From a virus: DNA of 32,448 nt. The stretch covers positions 1 through 32,448 of the IMG/VR virus record IMGVR_UViG_3300031841_000388; one strand, 5' to 3'. The translations under genes were made by a program, and so were the position numbers. The notes beneath the pieces are model-generated. The model saw only the letters and a list, made by a program, of their open reading frames with translations. It searched no databases and was not told the origin of the DNA. Below, in pieces: positions 1 to 6,407 of the stretch (position 1 is its first letter; the number at the start of each line of letters is the position of its first letter).

Positions 1-1
1 T

Positions 2-55
2 CGATTAGGTGTGCGTTATCCAGAGCTTCTAGCGTTCATTATAGGAGCTATGTAA
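2..55 (+). CDS. Tail fibre, C-terminal end only (cut by window edge)
   Basis: An open frame enters from the left edge and ends at a TAA at 53-55, giving a tail that contains GVRYPELLAFIIGAM. This matches the end of the fibre encoded at 30253-31983 (GIRYPELLSFIGAA), the conserved end of the intramolecular chaperone (peptidase S74-type) domain that trims itself from trimeric phage fibres. It is therefore the last 17 residues of a fibre gene. The open fibre frame at the right edge could be its other end, but the two do not join in frame directly, so sequence is missing between them. Confidence 0.7.
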   Translation, partial: RLGVRYPELLAFIIGAM

Positions 56-1261
56 ATGTCAGGATATATCGGTGCAACGCCAGTACCACAGAGCATTCAG
101 CGCAGACAGACCTTCACTGCAACTGCGGGACAAACCACGTTTGGCACGACAGGATACACTGACGGTGACTACATCGATGTTTATCTCAACGGCGTTAAGC
201 TGGTGGGTGGCACTGACTACACAGCCACGAATGGCACTGACATTGTTTTGACCTCGGCTGCTAGTGCCAGTGATGTGCTAGACTTTGTGACATTCAATTC
301 ATTTACATTGGTTGATGAAACAATACAGTTTGCTGATGGCACTGCGGCTGCTCCTAGCATTACAAACGTAGGCGATACTAATACTGGCATTTATTTTCCT
401 GGGGCTGACAAAATAGGATTTGTAGAAGGTGGTTCTGAGGTTGCTCGTATTGCAGGGAATGACTTTCTTATTAATAAAACAGTAAACGATACTAATCTTG
501 AGGGGCAAGAGTTTCGGAATGATGGTCAAGTTGCATTTACTCGTGATGGTAATCACCCATTAATTGTTCGGCGCAACACGAATGATGGTGATATTATTCT
601 TATTCAGAAAGATAGCACAACGGTGGGGAGTATTGGAAACTCTGGTACAGCACTTGTGTTTGAAAATCCTAACGCAAACAGTTATTTTGCTTTTCATGCA
701 AATAACCAAAGCAATGGTATTTTCTATCAAGACGGAACTTCCAAAGTTTTTGGCCCCTACGTTGCAAGAGATGATGAGATTGATTTAGGTGCATCTAATG
801 CCCGCTTCAAAGACCTCTACCTCTCTGGCGGTGCTTACCTTGGCGGCACTGTTGCGGCTAATAAGTTAGAGGATTACGAAACTGGAACTTGGAGTCCTGT
901 TCTTAACGGCTCAAGTAGTGGGACTAAATCAGGCGTTGGAAGCTATGTAAAGATAGGTAAAACTGTATTGCTTAGTGTTACTTTTGATAACATAGGAACA
1001 GGACTTAGTGGTGACTTATCAATTACTGGCAGCCCATTTACTTTTGATCCACAAGGAAGTTTAAATATGTATGTTCCTATTAACTGGTTTAGTTTAAATT
1101 GGGACACTGGCGCATTAGCATCATATGGGTATATTGCAAATGGAACATCAACAATAGTCCCTTATTACTCTAAAGACAATGCAAGCAGTACAATCGTTCA
1201 AGGATCACATTGTGCAGCTAATACATTTCTTAGATTTGTTCAAACTTTTGAAATATCATAA
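56..1261 (+). CDS. Tail fibre / receptor-binding-type protein
   Basis: 401 residues. The ATG directly follows the previous stop (TAAATG) and has AGGAG at 43-47. The N-terminus MSGYIGATPVPQ and the block YIDVYLNGVKLV (about residues 38-49) are typical of fibre-like proteins in marine phages, often attachment modules. The middle carries DTNTGIYFPGADKIGF and KDSTTVGSIG, which recur in other phage fibres; the latter is nearly repeated in the 30253-31983 fibre. The C-terminal part from about residue 275 (ETGTWSPVLNGSSSG) looks like a beta-rich receptor-binding tip. There is no S74 chaperone domain, unlike the neighbouring fibres. Virion role is inferred from family and position; the receptor is unknown. 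Confidence 0.8.
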   Translation: MSGYIGATPVPQSIQRRQTFTATAGQTTFGTTGYTDGDYIDVYLNGVKLVGGTDYTATNGTDIVLTSAASASDVLDFVTFNSFTLVDETIQFADGTAAAPSITNVGDTNTGIYFPGADKIGFVEGGSEVARIAGNDFLINKTVNDTNLEGQEFRNDGQVAFTRDGNHPLIVRRNTNDGDIILIQKDSTTVGSIGNSGTALVFENPNANSYFAFHANNQSNGIFYQDGTSKVFGPYVARDDEIDLGASNARFKDLYLSGGAYLGGTVAANKLEDYETGTWSPVLNGSSSGTKSGVGSYVKIGKTVLLSVTFDNIGTGLSGDLSITGSPFTFDPQGSLNMYVPINWFSLNWDTGALASYGYIANGTSTIVPYYSKDNASSTIVQGSHCAANTFLRFVQTFEIS

Positions 1262-1264
1262 CAC

Positions 1265-1281
1265 CCTAGTCGGAGGCTAGG
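1265..1281 (+). other. Small stem-loop after fibre gene
   Basis: CCTAG (1265-1269) can pair with CTAGG (1277-1281) around a seven-base loop in the 51-base gap between the fibre stop and the next gene. The stem is only five pairs and no T-run follows, so it is not a convincing terminator; it may be an mRNA-processing or stability element. Confidence 0.25.
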
Positions 1282-1312
1282 TAGTCAGTCCACAGCCAAA
1301 AGGAGATAAACT

Positions 1313-1591
1313 ATGGCACTAACAAAAGAATTTGAATACGACTGCGAAGTCAGGGGCGTACATAAAAACGTTCAAGTTCGCAAAGCAACTATCGTCATGG
1401 ACGATGATGTAGAACTTAGTCGTACTTACCACAGGCATGTATTGCATTGCCGTACCAAAACAGATGGTACTTGGGGCGATACAGACATCAGTGGTGAAGA
1501 CGCAGCAATACAAGCAGTGTGCAATGCAGTTTGGACAGATGATGTAAAATCTGCCTACGAAACTGCAATGGATGCACAGACAGACCCATAA
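1313..1591 (+). CDS. Small conserved phage protein of unknown function
   Basis: 92 residues, started by ATG with AAAGGAG about 8 bases upstream. The central pattern ELSRTYHRHV and the C-terminal ISGEDAAIQAVCNAVWT resemble a small protein that commonly sits just after fibre genes in marine phages. No catalytic motif, signal peptide or membrane segment is visible; the protein is acidic and looks soluble. Its place between fibres and the lysis cassette suggests late expression. A role as fibre chaperone or minor virion protein is possible but unsupported by motif. Confidence 0.75.
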   Translation: MALTKEFEYDCEVRGVHKNVQVRKATIVMDDDVELSRTYHRHVLHCRTKTDGTWGDTDISGEDAAIQAVCNAVWTDDVKSAYETAMDAQTDP

Positions 1592-1609
1592 TTTAACAGG
1601 AGCAATACG

Positions 1610-1822
1610 ATGGCAGATAAACAAGCAAAAACCATCACTATCAATGACAAAGATTACAGTGAAGAAGAACTAACAGATCAGCAGAAGGTAATTATTAATC
1701 ATGTTCAGGACTTGGATCGTAAGATTAGATCCGCTCAGTTTAGTCTGGATCAAATGACAGTTGGACGTGATGCTTTTGTTAAGATGCTTACTGGTTCATT
1801 AGAAGAGGCAACAAATGGATAA
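1610..1822 (+). CDS. Small coiled-coil protein (DUF6447-like)
   Basis: 70 residues. AGGAG lies 7-11 bases before the ATG. An N-terminal beta-hairpin-like stretch (ITINDKDYSEEEL) is followed by a helix rich in Q, D and K (residues 23-60) that looks like a short coiled coil. The layout (short strand with DxxY, then LTDQQK and a long helix) resembles small phage proteins labelled DUF6447, though this is from memory of the pattern. The gene overlaps the next by 8 bases, so both are probably translated together. Function is unknown. Confidence 0.7.
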   Translation: MADKQAKTITINDKDYSEEELTDQQKVIINHVQDLDRKIRSAQFSLDQMTVGRDAFVKMLTGSLEEATNG

Positions 1823-2006
1823 ACGTACAGTGGCATCAGCACACGAACGAATAGATGCTTTGGAGAAACAAATGATAGAGATTAAGACTGAGATGAAAAT
1901 CCAATTCAAAGATCTCTACAATAGAATGAAGCGTCTTGAAGCCATCATGATTGGTATTGGTGGTGCTAGTTTGCTGTTGCTTCTACGCATGACGTTTATT
2001 AGCTAA
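1815..2006 (+). CDS. Coiled coil plus C-terminal membrane anchor (XhlA-like)
   Basis: 63 residues. A heptad-like helix (about residues 6-42, ERIDALEKQMIEIK) leads into one hydrophobic segment (residues 43-60, IMIGIGGASLLLLL). This is the shape of XhlA/haemolysin-like accessory proteins encoded in lysis cassettes. The start lies 8 bases inside the preceding gene, and the stop overlaps the next ATG (TAATG), so translation is coupled. With two more membrane proteins and a lysin downstream, a role in membrane permeabilisation is likely but inferred. Confidence 0.7.
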   Translation: MDKRTVASAHERIDALEKQMIEIKTEMKIQFKDLYNRMKRLEAIMIGIGGASLLLLLRMTFIS

Positions 2007-2482
2007 TGATTGATCCAGCCAGTGCAATAGCTATAGCCACGACAGCATTCACTGGCATTAAAAAAGCTGTAGCAGCTGGTAAAGAAATATCTCAACTGGG
2101 AAAAGATATTTCTTCTTTTGGTCGGGCAGTATCAGACTTAGATTATCTCGGAGCGAAAGCCAAAGATCCTCCCCTTTGGAAAAGACTTGATCCTAAGTTT
2201 GATACGTCCGCCATAGAAATATGGGCAGCACAACAGAGAGCCAAGGAGATGCGCGAGGAGTTAAGGGAACACATCTCGCTATACTATGGGCCATCTGCAT
2301 GGGAAAGCATTGTTCAGATCGAAGCAGAGCAGCGCAGAATGCAGAAAGAAGCTGTGTATCGTAGGCAAGAGAAGATAGACAACCTGATAAACTGGACAGT
2401 AGGTATTGCTATTGTATTATTTGGGTTGGCTCTTTTTGGTGCAATTATTTATTTCATTGGTGTGCGAAGAGGGACTTGGTAA
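2006..2482 (+). CDS. Membrane-anchored protein near lysis genes
   Basis: 158 residues. The N-terminus (MIDPASAIAIATTAFTGIKK) is a small-residue-rich helix, followed by a polar helical region with KDPPLWKRL (about residues 53-61) and a charged helix, ending in one transmembrane segment (about 130-152) with a basic tail. This arrangement is familiar from proteins of unknown function near lysis genes in marine podoviruses. It shares the A of its ATG with the previous stop and its own stop with the next start, so it lies inside a tightly coupled cassette. It may be a holin or spanin-like accessory; no lipobox is visible. Confidence 0.7.
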   Translation: MIDPASAIAIATTAFTGIKKAVAAGKEISQLGKDISSFGRAVSDLDYLGAKAKDPPLWKRLDPKFDTSAIEIWAAQQRAKEMREELREHISLYYGPSAWESIVQIEAEQRRMQKEAVYRRQEKIDNLINWTVGIAIVLFGLALFGAIIYFIGVRRGTW

Positions 2483-2652
2483 TGCTTTATGTTTTAATCT
2501 TTTTGCATTTTGTAAATACAGATCATTTAAGATATTATCAGATAAAAACATTTTCAGATTATGAAGAGTGTCAGTTAGAAAAAAAGAAAGCAGAAGTATT
2601 AGTTACACATTCGAGTATGAAGGTCGAATGTCTTGAGGTTAGTGGAAGTTAG
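2482..2652 (+). CDS. 56-residue protein with N-terminal hydrophobic segment and two cysteines
   Basis: This short frame begins at the TAATG overlap with the previous gene and ends TAG at 2650-2652. It starts MLYVLIFLHFV, a probable signal or membrane segment, and carries FSDYEEC (Cys30) and VECLEV (Cys50). The same pattern (hydrophobic start, F-x-DY-x-x-C at Cys30, CLE about 20 residues later) is seen in the minus-strand gene at 3770-3997, so the two are probably distant paralogues. The paired cysteines suggest a disulphide in the periplasm, which is inference. Function is unknown; the place within the lysis cassette is the only clue. Confidence 0.65.
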   Translation: MLYVLIFLHFVNTDHLRYYQIKTFSDYEECQLEKKKAEVLVTHSSMKVECLEVSGS

Positions 2653-2785
2653 ATACAATAGATGGGTTGTCTATACAGATGACAATAAACTCGTTATACA
2701 GGTAAGCGACAGACGCATAGCAAAAGGATTTCTCGATGGTTCAGATAACAGCGGCGGCGATAGACCAGCTAAAGATACTTCCTAG
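2642..2785 (+). CDS. Possible 47-residue protein, GTG start
   Basis: A GTG frame overlaps the end of the previous gene and the start of the next. It encodes a sequence including RYNRWVVYTDDNKLVIQVSD, which has the hydrophobic alternation of a genuine small beta protein, then a polar C-terminus. GAGG lies at 2635-2638, only three bases before the GTG, which is close. It is the only frame that fills 2653-2735. No family is recognised. The case rests on composition and on filling the gap, so it remains tentative. Confidence 0.4.
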   Translation: MEVRYNRWVVYTDDNKLVIQVSDRRIAKGFLDGSDNSGGDRPAKDTS

Positions 2786-2960
2786 ATTAGCTTTTCTTTG
2801 CCAGATAATTTTAACTTGGAAAGTTTGTCTTTGGTTTATGACGCTCGAAGACCCTACAACACAACAGAGTGCATTCGTGTCATTAGTTACTGCAATGCTC
2901 AGTGCAAGCTTTGCTTTATGGTTAGGCAAAGAAGCCAAAACAGATAGAGTACAGCAATGA
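2736..2960 (+). CDS. Small membrane protein, probable lysis accessory
   Basis: 74 residues with two hydrophobic stretches (about 17-36, RLAFLCQIILTWKVCLWFM, and 46-64, SAFVSLVTAMLSASFALWLG) separated by a short polar loop with DPTTQQ. AAGGAT lies about 8 bases before the ATG. Small proteins with this two-helix hairpin are typical of holins or their partners. It shares an ATGA overlap with the three-helix holin-like gene that follows, so the two may form a holin/antiholin or two-component pore. That pairing is inferred from position only. Confidence 0.65.
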   Translation: MVQITAAAIDQLKILPRLAFLCQIILTWKVCLWFMTLEDPTTQQSAFVSLVTAMLSASFALWLGKEAKTDRVQQ

Positions 2961-3346
2961 TTGGTCAGTTGATTGGACCAATAGCTAATCTTGCTGGTGG
3001 CTGGCTCCAAGGTAAAGCAGATAAACAGGCGGCAGACGCTAAACTTAAACTCACTGAGGCAGAGGCTAAAGCTAAAATTCTTTTAAGTAAGGAAACGTCT
3101 GTTGCTGATTGGGAACGCATTATGGCTGAGAACTCTGGCACTAGCTGGAAAGATGAGTGGTTAACTATTCTATTTAGCATTCCTCTTATCCTTGCTTTTT
3201 GTGGAGACTGGGGCAGAGAAATGGTAGCTAATGGTTTCGAAGCTTTGGAAGCTATGCCAGCGTACTATCAATATACTTTAGGTGTAATTGTTAGTGCATC
3301 ATTTGCGGTAAGATCAGCAACTAAATTTTTTGGAGGAAAGAAATGA
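2957..3346 (+). CDS. Three-helix holin-like protein (GTA_holin_3TM type)
   Basis: 129 residues. A small-residue-rich N-terminal segment (1-16) and a charged alanine-rich linker (20-45) are followed by WKDEWLTILFSIPLILAF (residues 64-81) and YQYTLGVIVSASFAVRS (104-120), both membrane-spanning. The WKDEW...PLILAF...YQYTLGVIV pattern matches holins of the gene-transfer-agent three-helix type found in phages. It would form the inner-membrane lesion that frees the lysin. Overlaps of ATGA with the previous gene and 4 bases with the lysin gene support joint translation. Confidence 0.75.
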   Translation: MIGQLIGPIANLAGGWLQGKADKQAADAKLKLTEAEAKAKILLSKETSVADWERIMAENSGTSWKDEWLTILFSIPLILAFCGDWGREMVANGFEALEAMPAYYQYTLGVIVSASFAVRSATKFFGGKK

Positions 3347-3804
3347 CATTCAAGTTAAGTCAAAGAAGTTTAGATCGGCTCGAAGGTGTTGACGAAAACA
3401 TGGTAGCTATTGCCAAGTATGCAATAGGTATTACCAAGGTTGACTTTGGTATTCCACATTTGGGTGGTCTTCGAACAATGGAACAACAGCGTCAACTTGT
3501 AGATAAAGGTGCGTCTCAAACCATGAAGAGCAAACATCTCGAGGGTATTGCAATAGATACTGTTGCGTATGTTGGGCCAAGAGTTTCTTGGGAACTTAAT
3601 CTTTATGATGATATTGCTGATGCTATGAAGCAAGCAGCTAATGATCTTGGGATTCATGTTCGTTGGGGGGCAGCTTGGCACATCAATTCAATTGGTGAAT
3701 ACGAAGGCACAATGGAAGAAGCAATGAATGAGTACATTGATCTTCGTAGGTCTCAAGGCAGACGTCCGTTTATAGATGCTCCTCACTTTGAGCTTTCGGT
3801 CTAA
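3343..3804 (+). CDS. Endolysin, M15-type D-Ala-D-Ala peptidase
   Basis: 153 residues. The zinc-binding pattern of the M15/VanY family is present: SKHLEGIAID (His65, Asp72) and DAPHFEL (Asp145, His148). The region around GLRTMEQQRQLVDKGAS matches the conserved GxRTxEEQ..L...G.S of phage L-alanyl-D-glutamate or D-Ala-D-Ala peptidases. It should cut peptidoglycan cross-links or stem peptides at the end of infection. There is no signal peptide, so release depends on the upstream holin-like protein. The start overlaps that gene by 4 bases, with GGAGG upstream. The 3' end overlaps a convergent minus-strand gene by 35 bases. Confidence 0.9.
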   Translation: MTFKLSQRSLDRLEGVDENMVAIAKYAIGITKVDFGIPHLGGLRTMEQQRQLVDKGASQTMKSKHLEGIAIDTVAYVGPRVSWELNLYDDIADAMKQAANDLGIHVRWGAAWHINSIGEYEGTMEEAMNEYIDLRRSQGRRPFIDAPHFELSV

Positions 3805-3997
3805 GCTTTGGTCTAATGCTTTGTGACGTTACGTCACTTTCTAAGCAGAACATCTGAACGCCCTGCGCTAATTGGTATAGATCGTCAGCTGCATACTGTG
3901 CTTCATAGCAAGTATCGTAGTCTTCGAACCAGATCATAAGTTCTGTTTCTGTGTTTCTTAATTGGTAAACAATAACTAATGCAGTGAAAAATTCCAT
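3770..3997 (-). CDS. Small protein with hydrophobic N-terminus and two cysteines
   Basis: 75 residues from the ATG at 3997, chosen because GGAGAACACA precedes it directly; a TTG four codons upstream would consume this ribosome-binding site. The start MEFFTALVIVYQL is hydrophobic; FEDYDTC (Cys30) and MFCLESD (Cys51) mirror the 56-residue protein at 2482-2652. The C-terminal tail (IRPKLRPKAQSEEHL) comes from a tandem duplication and overlaps the end of the lysin gene by 35 bases on the opposite strand. It is the last gene of the leftward arm. Function unknown; possibly exported or membrane-bound. Confidence 0.65.
   Translation of the reverse strand: MEFFTALVIVYQLRNTETELMIWFEDYDTCYEAQYAADDLYQLAQGVQMFCLESDVTSQSIRPKLRPKAQSEEHL
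3791..3815. repeat. Tandem 12-13 base repeat across lysin stop
   Basis: AGCTTTCGGTCTA (3791-3803) is followed at once by AGCTTTGGTCTA (3804-3815), and then by a partial third unit ATGCTTT. The first copy ends in the lysin stop codon. On the minus strand the duplication encodes RPKL-RPKA in the C-terminal tail of the convergent small gene. It looks like slippage that lengthened that tail. Confidence 0.6.
3823..3837. promoter_or_regulatory. 15-base palindrome GTGACGTTACGTCAC
   Basis: A perfect 7+7 inverted repeat around a single T. The core GACGTNACGTC is found at only two other places that I noticed, 9879-9889 and (with a 3-base centre) 9899-9913, both in the divergence zone. This copy lies at the convergence point of the early and late arms, inside the minus-strand small gene (encoding SDVTS) and 19 bases past the lysin stop. 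It has no T-run, so it is more likely a protein-binding site than a terminator. Confidence 0.5.
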
Positions 3998-4082
3998 TGT
4001 GTTCTCCAAGTGTTTGTTTTATACATTTAGTGGGGCAGCCTTTAGCTTTTTTTATAGCAGCTTTATGTAGTTATTGGTTGCC

Positions 4083-4355
4083 TCACGAATTTTTTATCTT
4101 CTGTACAGTACTGTAACTTACTCCACACATTACAGATGTTGATCCGATATCCCATCCTAATGACAGAAAGTATTTAATATCTGATAATTCTTTTTTTGTG
4201 AGTCGGCTGTTACGCCAGCCATCTCCTGATCTGACTGAACGCTCGATGGCGTCTTTAGATTTAGTTTCATGCGGAGTATGAATTACTTTTTTATTTGTTT
4301 TTAACTTTGCATTGCAGAGTTTTGCATCTGCTTTCATTCTTTCAAGTGGCGTCAT
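4083..4355 (-). CDS. Small helix-turn-helix DNA-binding protein
   Basis: 90 residues from the ATG at 4355, which overlaps the upstream stop as ATGA and has AGGAAG just before it; an in-frame ATG eight codons earlier is less well placed. The N-terminal half is lysine-rich. The C-terminal 39 residues (LTKKELSDIKYFLSLGWDIG then TSVMCGVSYSTVQKIKNS) read as a helix-turn-helix of the resolvase or sigma-region-4 type, with SYSTVQKIK as the recognition helix. It is probably a transcription regulator or small DNA-binding factor; its target is unknown. Confidence 0.65.
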   Translation of the reverse strand: MTPLERMKADAKLCNAKLKTNKKVIHTPHETKSKDAIERSVRSGDGWRNSRLTKKELSDIKYFLSLGWDIGSTSVMCGVSYSTVQKIKNS

Positions 4356-4552
4356 GTTATCTTCCTTTGTTTCATCCATCCTTTAGTTGGGTGAAGTTCA
4401 TAGAGTTTTCCGTTAACAATTTTTGTTCTTCCAGTCTTTGGTTTTTGTGGATTGAAAGTAAACTTCATTTGCCCAAGTTTATCGCTCCTATGATAACCTA
4501 AACTTTTACCTGTTGATCCACTTGATTTATTATGATTACCTCTTCCGCTCAT
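4352..4552 (-). CDS. Small basic protein of unknown function
   Basis: 66 residues, rich in G, S, K and N (start MSGRGNHNKSSGSTGKSLGY) with a C-terminal block GRTKIVNGKLYELHPTKGWM that may form a small beta structure. Its ATG overlaps the upstream stop (ATGA) and its stop overlaps the next ATG in the same way, so three small genes here form one translational unit. The net positive charge suggests contact with nucleic acid. No family is recognised. Confidence 0.6.
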   Translation of the reverse strand: MSGRGNHNKSSGSTGKSLGYHRSDKLGQMKFTFNPQKPKTGRTKIVNGKLYELHPTKGWMKQRKIT

Positions 4553-4701
4553 GATTTACCTTTATAATATTTTTGTGCTGCTTGTAATCTTTTGAAGTGG
4601 CTTCTTGATTTATCTTTTTTGTGACCACAAGATTTTCTTTTTTTAGCTCCACATTTAGGGCATTCTATTTCTTGTATCATTTTTTTAGTAATAATTAACA
4701 T
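4549..4701 (-). CDS. 50-residue zinc-ribbon-like microprotein
   Basis: The frame encodes MLIITKKMIQEIECPKCGAK, then a basic helix (RSHFKRLQAAQKYYKGKS). Cys14-Pro-Lys-Cys17 and Cys25-Gly-His27 give a plausible four-ligand zinc site. The ATG at 4701 has AAGG about six bases upstream; an internal ATG at 4680 lacks a ribosome site. The stop overlaps the next start (ATGA). The gene begins immediately after the T-run of the minus-strand terminator at 4711-4740, leaving no room for its own promoter. It may bind nucleic acid; the function is unknown. Confidence 0.6.
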   Translation of the reverse strand: MLIITKKMIQEIECPKCGAKKRKSCGHKKDKSRSHFKRLQAAQKYYKGKS

Positions 4702-4710
4702 TTAATACCT

Positions 4711-4740
4711 TAAAAAAAAGCCAGTCCAAAAAGGACTGGC
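4711..4740 (-). terminator. Rho-independent terminator of the recombination operon
   Basis: Read on the minus strand, GCCAGTCC and GGACTGGC form a perfect 8-pair stem around TTTTT, followed by eight T residues. It lies 55 bases past the stop of the SSB-like gene. On the plus strand no T-run follows, so it acts in one direction. Because another gene starts straight after it, read-through or antitermination must feed the downstream cluster. Confidence 0.85.
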
Positions 4741-4795
4741 AGTTACGTGGAGTAATTCAGGCAAAGCAGTGTAATCTCCACGGAGAACATTATTA

Positions 4796-5140
4796 TTAAA
4801 ACGGAATCTTATCATTTGGCAAGGTGTTTTGTTTTTCTGTAATGTTAAAAGACATATATGGCCTTCCATCTTTATCCATTTTTGCCCATCCAGCTAAACG
4901 TTTGCTATCTAAAAATGGACCTGTCCAGTTTGGTGCGCCATCCTTTGGATTAACATTAGTAAACAAGACGCCTACCTTTTGATATACTTCAATGATTTGT
5001 TTACCATCTTTTGTTTCGTTTTGAATGTTTACAATATTTACTTTCTCTCCATCTATATTGAGATGTCCTTGTAATATAAACTGTTGTTGTGGAAAGGGTG
5101 TAAAAGAAGCCCCCTTGTTTGTGTCATCATATTCAGCCAT
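4796..5140 (-). CDS. Probable single-stranded DNA-binding-like protein
   Basis: 114 residues. The sequence looks like one small beta-barrel: FILQGHLNIDGEKVNIVNI, QIIEVYQKVGVLF, APNWTGP, then RLAGWAKMDKDGRPYMSF (about residues 81-98). It ends LPNDKIPF, close to the acidic D-x-IPF tail by which SSB proteins recruit partners. Its place after an exonuclease and an annealing protein supports a ssDNA role; the last part also resembles DUF736-like OB-fold proteins. It is shorter than typical SSB. The terminator 55 bases downstream marks the end of this operon. Assignment is by shape and context, not by a strict motif. Confidence 0.6.
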   Translation of the reverse strand: MAEYDDTNKGASFTPFPQQQFILQGHLNIDGEKVNIVNIQNETKDGKQIIEVYQKVGVLFTNVNPKDGAPNWTGPFLDSKRLAGWAKMDKDGRPYMSFNITEKQNTLPNDKIPF

Positions 5141-5160
5141 TTATCTGATCCTTTCTTTTC

Positions 5161-5640
5161 TTAATACCAACCTTTTGGCTTTTCTCGTTTTGTTTCGGGC
5201 GCATGCGCTCGAGACTTGGGGGTCTCGCTTGCGCCCTCGCTCTCGGGTAAATCTTCACCCACATAAAGATAAAACGCTAGGCCAAGATAAGCCAGAGCTT
5301 TTGTTAAACATCGTTGCAAAGCTTTGTTTGTATCGAACGCATTGGGATTAGGTATTGCTTTGTTTCTGAAATCCAAAACAGGTAAGACTTCTGTCGCCGA
5401 AGCAATCTCATCGTCTGTTTTAATGGTCACAGTAACAGCAACGAAGGCATTGCCATTAGGATCTAAGAAGACTGGTGATCCTGTTACTTCGTCAACGTGC
5501 TTATTAAATGTTGCTTGCGGATAGATGTTCTTAACTTCTCTCCATGCGTGCGCCCAAGATAGATAAGTAAATCCATTCTTGTTTTCTGTGTAAGATGATA
5601 CATCGATCTTACTTAATGTTTCCCATATTGATTTAGTCAT
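5161..5640 (-). CDS. ssDNA-annealing recombinase, Sak / DUF1071 family
   Basis: 159 residues. The N-terminus (SIWETLSKIDVSSYTE...GFTYLSWAHAW) and the block NKALQRCLTKALAYLGLAFYLYVGEDLP (split here: KALQRCLTKALAYLGL, residues about 104-119) are characteristic of DUF1071 proteins, Sak-type annealing proteins of phage single-strand recombination. It would pair complementary strands made by the upstream exonuclease. The start codon lies in the exonuclease stop (ATGA), and its ribosome site AAGGAGAACACA is read as the last exonuclease codons, so production is coupled. The C-terminal linker (GASETPKSRAHAPETK) is encoded by a GC-rich, hairpin-forming stretch unlike the rest of the gene. Confidence 0.85.
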   Translation of the reverse strand: MTKSIWETLSKIDVSSYTENKNGFTYLSWAHAWREVKNIYPQATFNKHVDEVTGSPVFLDPNGNAFVAVTVTIKTDDEIASATEVLPVLDFRNKAIPNPNAFDTNKALQRCLTKALAYLGLAFYLYVGEDLPESEGASETPKSRAHAPETKREKPKGWY

Positions 5641-6407
5641 TGTGTTCTCCTTGTTATTCTTAATGATCCACGCTTATCGCGTTTGACTGTACCATAGTCG
5701 CAGTAAACTTCTCGTTCGTTAGACGCGACCATATTTTTTAAATCTTTCTTGGCGTTTTCCCAGACTCTGTTTTGTTCGTAACCATTAATGTAAGTGACGA
5801 ACGCATCGACGAACTGGTTGTCTGTGCTTGCATCTCGTGCGACCATTTCGTCCAGCGAGATGTTGTCAATTGAGAGGCTCGGTGTGTCAACGCCAATCGG
5901 CTCTTCATCGCGAACAACGTAGCCCCAGAAGTCCGACACCACTGCCCACATAGAATTGAAATACTCTTCGTTTCTTTTGACATGAACACTATCCCATTCG
6001 CTGTTGCCAAAGATTACTGATAGATGCGCTCCATCTGTATCTGCTAAGTGTATATACAATTGCAGCTGGGGCATATAATGATTCGTGACTTTGCTCATAT
6101 TGTTGAATGAGTTTGTATGCTTTGCTTCAACAATATCTTTATTAAGCATTGCGTCTACAGTTCCAACAACAGGGATGTCTCCAATCTTAGCTTTGAGTTC
6201 TAGCTGATGATTAGACAGTGTAACATTACGCTCCTGTTCAAACCATCGAAGGTGGAAATCTTCAGTGTGTATTCCCATTTGAACAGCTAAGTTTTTAGAT
6301 AAATCTTCAGGCTCTGATCTGCCAGTCTTGACTTGCCAGAGTTCGAGCCACTCGCCATTCATGATCTTTACGCAATCACTTCCACCTATGAATCCTTTAC
6401 GGTTCAT
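5637..6407 (-). CDS. YqaJ-type phage exonuclease (lambda Exo-like)
   Basis: 256 residues. Motifs of the YqaJ/lambda-exonuclease PDDEXK family are in order: IGGSD (residues 7-11), IHTEDFHLRWF (46-56), GTVDAMLNKDIVEAKHTN (Asp85, Glu94, Lys96) and YMPQLQLYIHLAD (Tyr111, Gln114, Gln116). It should degrade one strand from DNA ends to give single strands for the annealing protein encoded next. An excellent ribosome site (AAAGGAGAACACA) precedes the ATG. The gene is first in a three-gene operon behind a promoter with an operator-like palindrome at 6434-6462. Confidence 0.87.
   Translation of the reverse strand: MNRKGFIGGSDCVKIMNGEWLELWQVKTGRSEPEDLSKNLAVQMGIHTEDFHLRWFEQERNVTLSNHQLELKAKIGDIPVVGTVDAMLNKDIVEAKHTNSFNNMSKVTNHYMPQLQLYIHLADTDGAHLSVIFGNSEWDSVHVKRNEEYFNSMWAVVSDFWGYVVRDEEPIGVDTPSLSIDNISLDEMVARDASTDNQFVDAFVTYINGYEQNRVWENAKKDLKNMVASNEREVYCDYGTVKRDKRGSLRITRRTQ

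Noticed and set aside
1319-1624. 101-codon minus-strand frame with many cysteines
   Set aside because: Antisense to two + strand genes with good ribosome sites; cysteines arise from the complement of GCA-rich codons.
4746-4782. CGTGGAG/CTCCACG as an independent terminator
   Set aside because: Long 23-base loop and no T-run on either strand; noted only as a possible structure beside the real terminator.
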